A program made the translations under genes and the position numbers. From Rhodothermales bacterium (GTDB lineage: Bacteria > Bacteroidota > Rhodothermia > Rhodothermales > JANQRZ01): a DNA stretch of 64,000 nt. Positions 63,084 through 64,000 of the stretch are shown one piece after another; position 1 is the first letter of the stretch, and each line of letters opens with the position of its first letter. The notes beneath the pieces were generated by a model that was not told the DNA's origin, searched no databases, and worked only from the letters and a program-made list of their open reading frames with translations. Location of the stretch: positions 1 to 64,000 of the forward strand of contig JANQRZ010000014.1 in NCBI GenBank assembly GCA_028284265.1, read 5' to 3'.

Positions 63084-64000
63084 TTACTTGACGAGCGTCA
63101 CGCGACCGGTGAGGGTCTCGCTGCCCGAGGTAAGGCGGTAGACATAGACGCCAGCGGCAAGGCCGCGTGCGTCGAGCGTCGCCTCGTAGCGACCGGCGGC
63201 AAGCTCGGCATCCACGAGCGTGGCGACCTCGCGGCCGAGCGCATCGTAGACCCGGAGCGATACCGGACCTGCTTCGCCGAGTTCATAGGCGATGGTGGCC
63301 GCGCCCGCGAACGGGTTCGGGTAGGCGCGGTCCAGCGCAAACCGCCCGGCCTGCGTGCCGTCTTCGTTGGCGACCGGGAAGCCGATGTCATCGGGGCTTT
63401 CGGGGGCCAGCTTGTAGTTGCCGAATGAGAACCACCACAGACCACGGATGCCGCCAATGTTCTGGCCCACCGTGAAGTTCATGATGTTGAAGTCCTGCGG
63501 TACGGCGTCGGAGACATCATCGGCGCGGACCTCGTTAGGCTCGGTGCCGTCGGACGAGAACTGCCACTCGCCAAAGCCCTGCTCGGCGTCGTCGCCGTCG
63601 GCGTTGACATCGGTGATGGTGACCCCGTTGAACTGAAGCCCCATGCCTTCGTGCGCTTCGGCCACGTCATCGTCTTGGAGCACGTTCGTCGTGACGACCT
63701 TGTAGGCATAGGGAGCACCGGAACTCGTCCGGGCAATCGTAGCATCGTCGAGTCGGGTGACACCGAAGTTCTCGGCAATCGTAGCGGAGCTGACCGTGAC
63801 GCGGTCTCCCGGTGCTAGCTCCAGCAGCGCGATGTCGGTCGTGACTTCGACGAAGACGCCGGTCCATGCGGCGAGGCCCTCGTCGTCCTGAATCGTGAGC
63901 AGACCAGAGGTCGCCACGTCGCTCATCACGACAGCTTCGATGTTGATGTTGTCGGTCGTGATCCCGGCGAACGGGCTGGAGCCGGGACCGCCGCTCGCGG
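63084..64000 (-). CDS. T9SS-exported protein, 5' end outside window
   Basis: The frame stays open to the window edge, so the N-terminus is missing; about 305 codons are visible. An OB-fold-like domain (TGVFVEVTTDIALLELAPGD, RVTVSSATIAENFGVTRL) suggests a nuclease-associated or DUF5689-type module. The last ~80 residues (AYPNPFAGAATIAYELGE, SLRVYDALGREVATLVD, LAAGVYVYRLTSG) are a type-A T9SS sorting domain. First of a run of minus-strand envelope genes that continues to 55980. Confidence 0.85.
   Translation of the reverse strand, partial: ASGGPGSSPFAGITTDNINIEAVVMSDVATSGLLTIQDDEGLAAWTGVFVEVTTDIALLELAPGDRVTVSSATIAENFGVTRLDDATIARTSSGAPYAYKVVTTNVLQDDDVAEAHEGMGLQFNGVTITDVNADGDDAEQGFGEWQFSSDGTEPNEVRADDVSDAVPQDFNIMNFTVGQNIGGIRGLWWFSFGNYKLAPESPDDIGFPVANEDGTQAGRFALDRAYPNPFAGAATIAYELGEAGPVSLRVYDALGREVATLVDAELAAGRYEATLDARGLAAGVYVYRLTSGSETLTGRVTLVK

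Overview
The window is a high-GC chromosomal segment from a Bacteroidota-lineage bacterium, most likely the Rhodothermota/Rhodothermales group. This rests on type IX secretion (T9SS) C-terminal sorting domains with a NPF motif, a PorV/PorQ-family barrel, a TonB-dependent receptor with a CarboxypepD_reg N-terminus, an atpDC pair apart from the other ATP synthase genes, a TAnnTTTG-type promoter, and the RseP/Dxr/SerS/Kor gene set. I see no rRNA, tRNA, CRISPR array, transposase or prophage gene. The taxonomic call is inference; no search was run.

Layout. 1-147 (minus): the start of a small peptide with a lasso-type RiPP leader, cut by the window edge. 364-3122 (minus): rseP and dxr. 3225-10791: a mixed stretch (TPR protein, small membrane protein, GATase-like secreted protein, small barrel, stand-alone B12-binding domain, RmlD-like reductase, META-type lipoprotein, serS). 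11230-24295: a 13-kb, eight-gene, tightly packed operon for a multiheme electron conduit. 24356-30252: mscL, then a four-gene operon (DUF1800, DUF1501 with Tat and T9SS signals, two WG-repeat lipoproteins). 30326-37948: acyl-CoA dehydrogenase, lapA-like, corA, cold-shock gene, thiE, atpCD, a small lipoprotein. 37956-42404 (minus): hrcA-grpE-dnaJ-flavin reductase-thiL. 42696-49584: DUF2231, sppA, a secreted protein, folA, thyA, apaG, btpA-like. 49798-52983: korAB. 52996-64000: secreted and outer-membrane proteins (T9SS cargo, M19 dipeptidase, beta-propeller-like lipoprotein, PorV-like barrel, TonB receptor, large lipoprotein, another T9SS cargo).

The most unusual system is the 11230-24295 operon. 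It encodes three multiheme c-type cytochromes (5, 7 and 10 canonical CxxCH sites plus one CxCH), an outer-membrane barrel, a diheme b-type membrane protein, a four-cluster ferredoxin fused to two degenerate cyclic-nucleotide-binding-like domains, a double-FHA protein, and a flavoprotein-FHA-FHA-[2Fe-2S] fusion. Together they could move electrons from NAD(P)H or quinol in the cytoplasm and inner membrane across the envelope, with input from phosphorylation signals through the FHA domains. Substrate and direction are unknown.

The intergenic DNA is rich in dispersed inverted repeats: six copies of a GTCAT...ATGAC-ended family (one of them a more diverged hairpin type), one GTAGGGGCG-type element, and short tandem repeats directly in front of several start codons.
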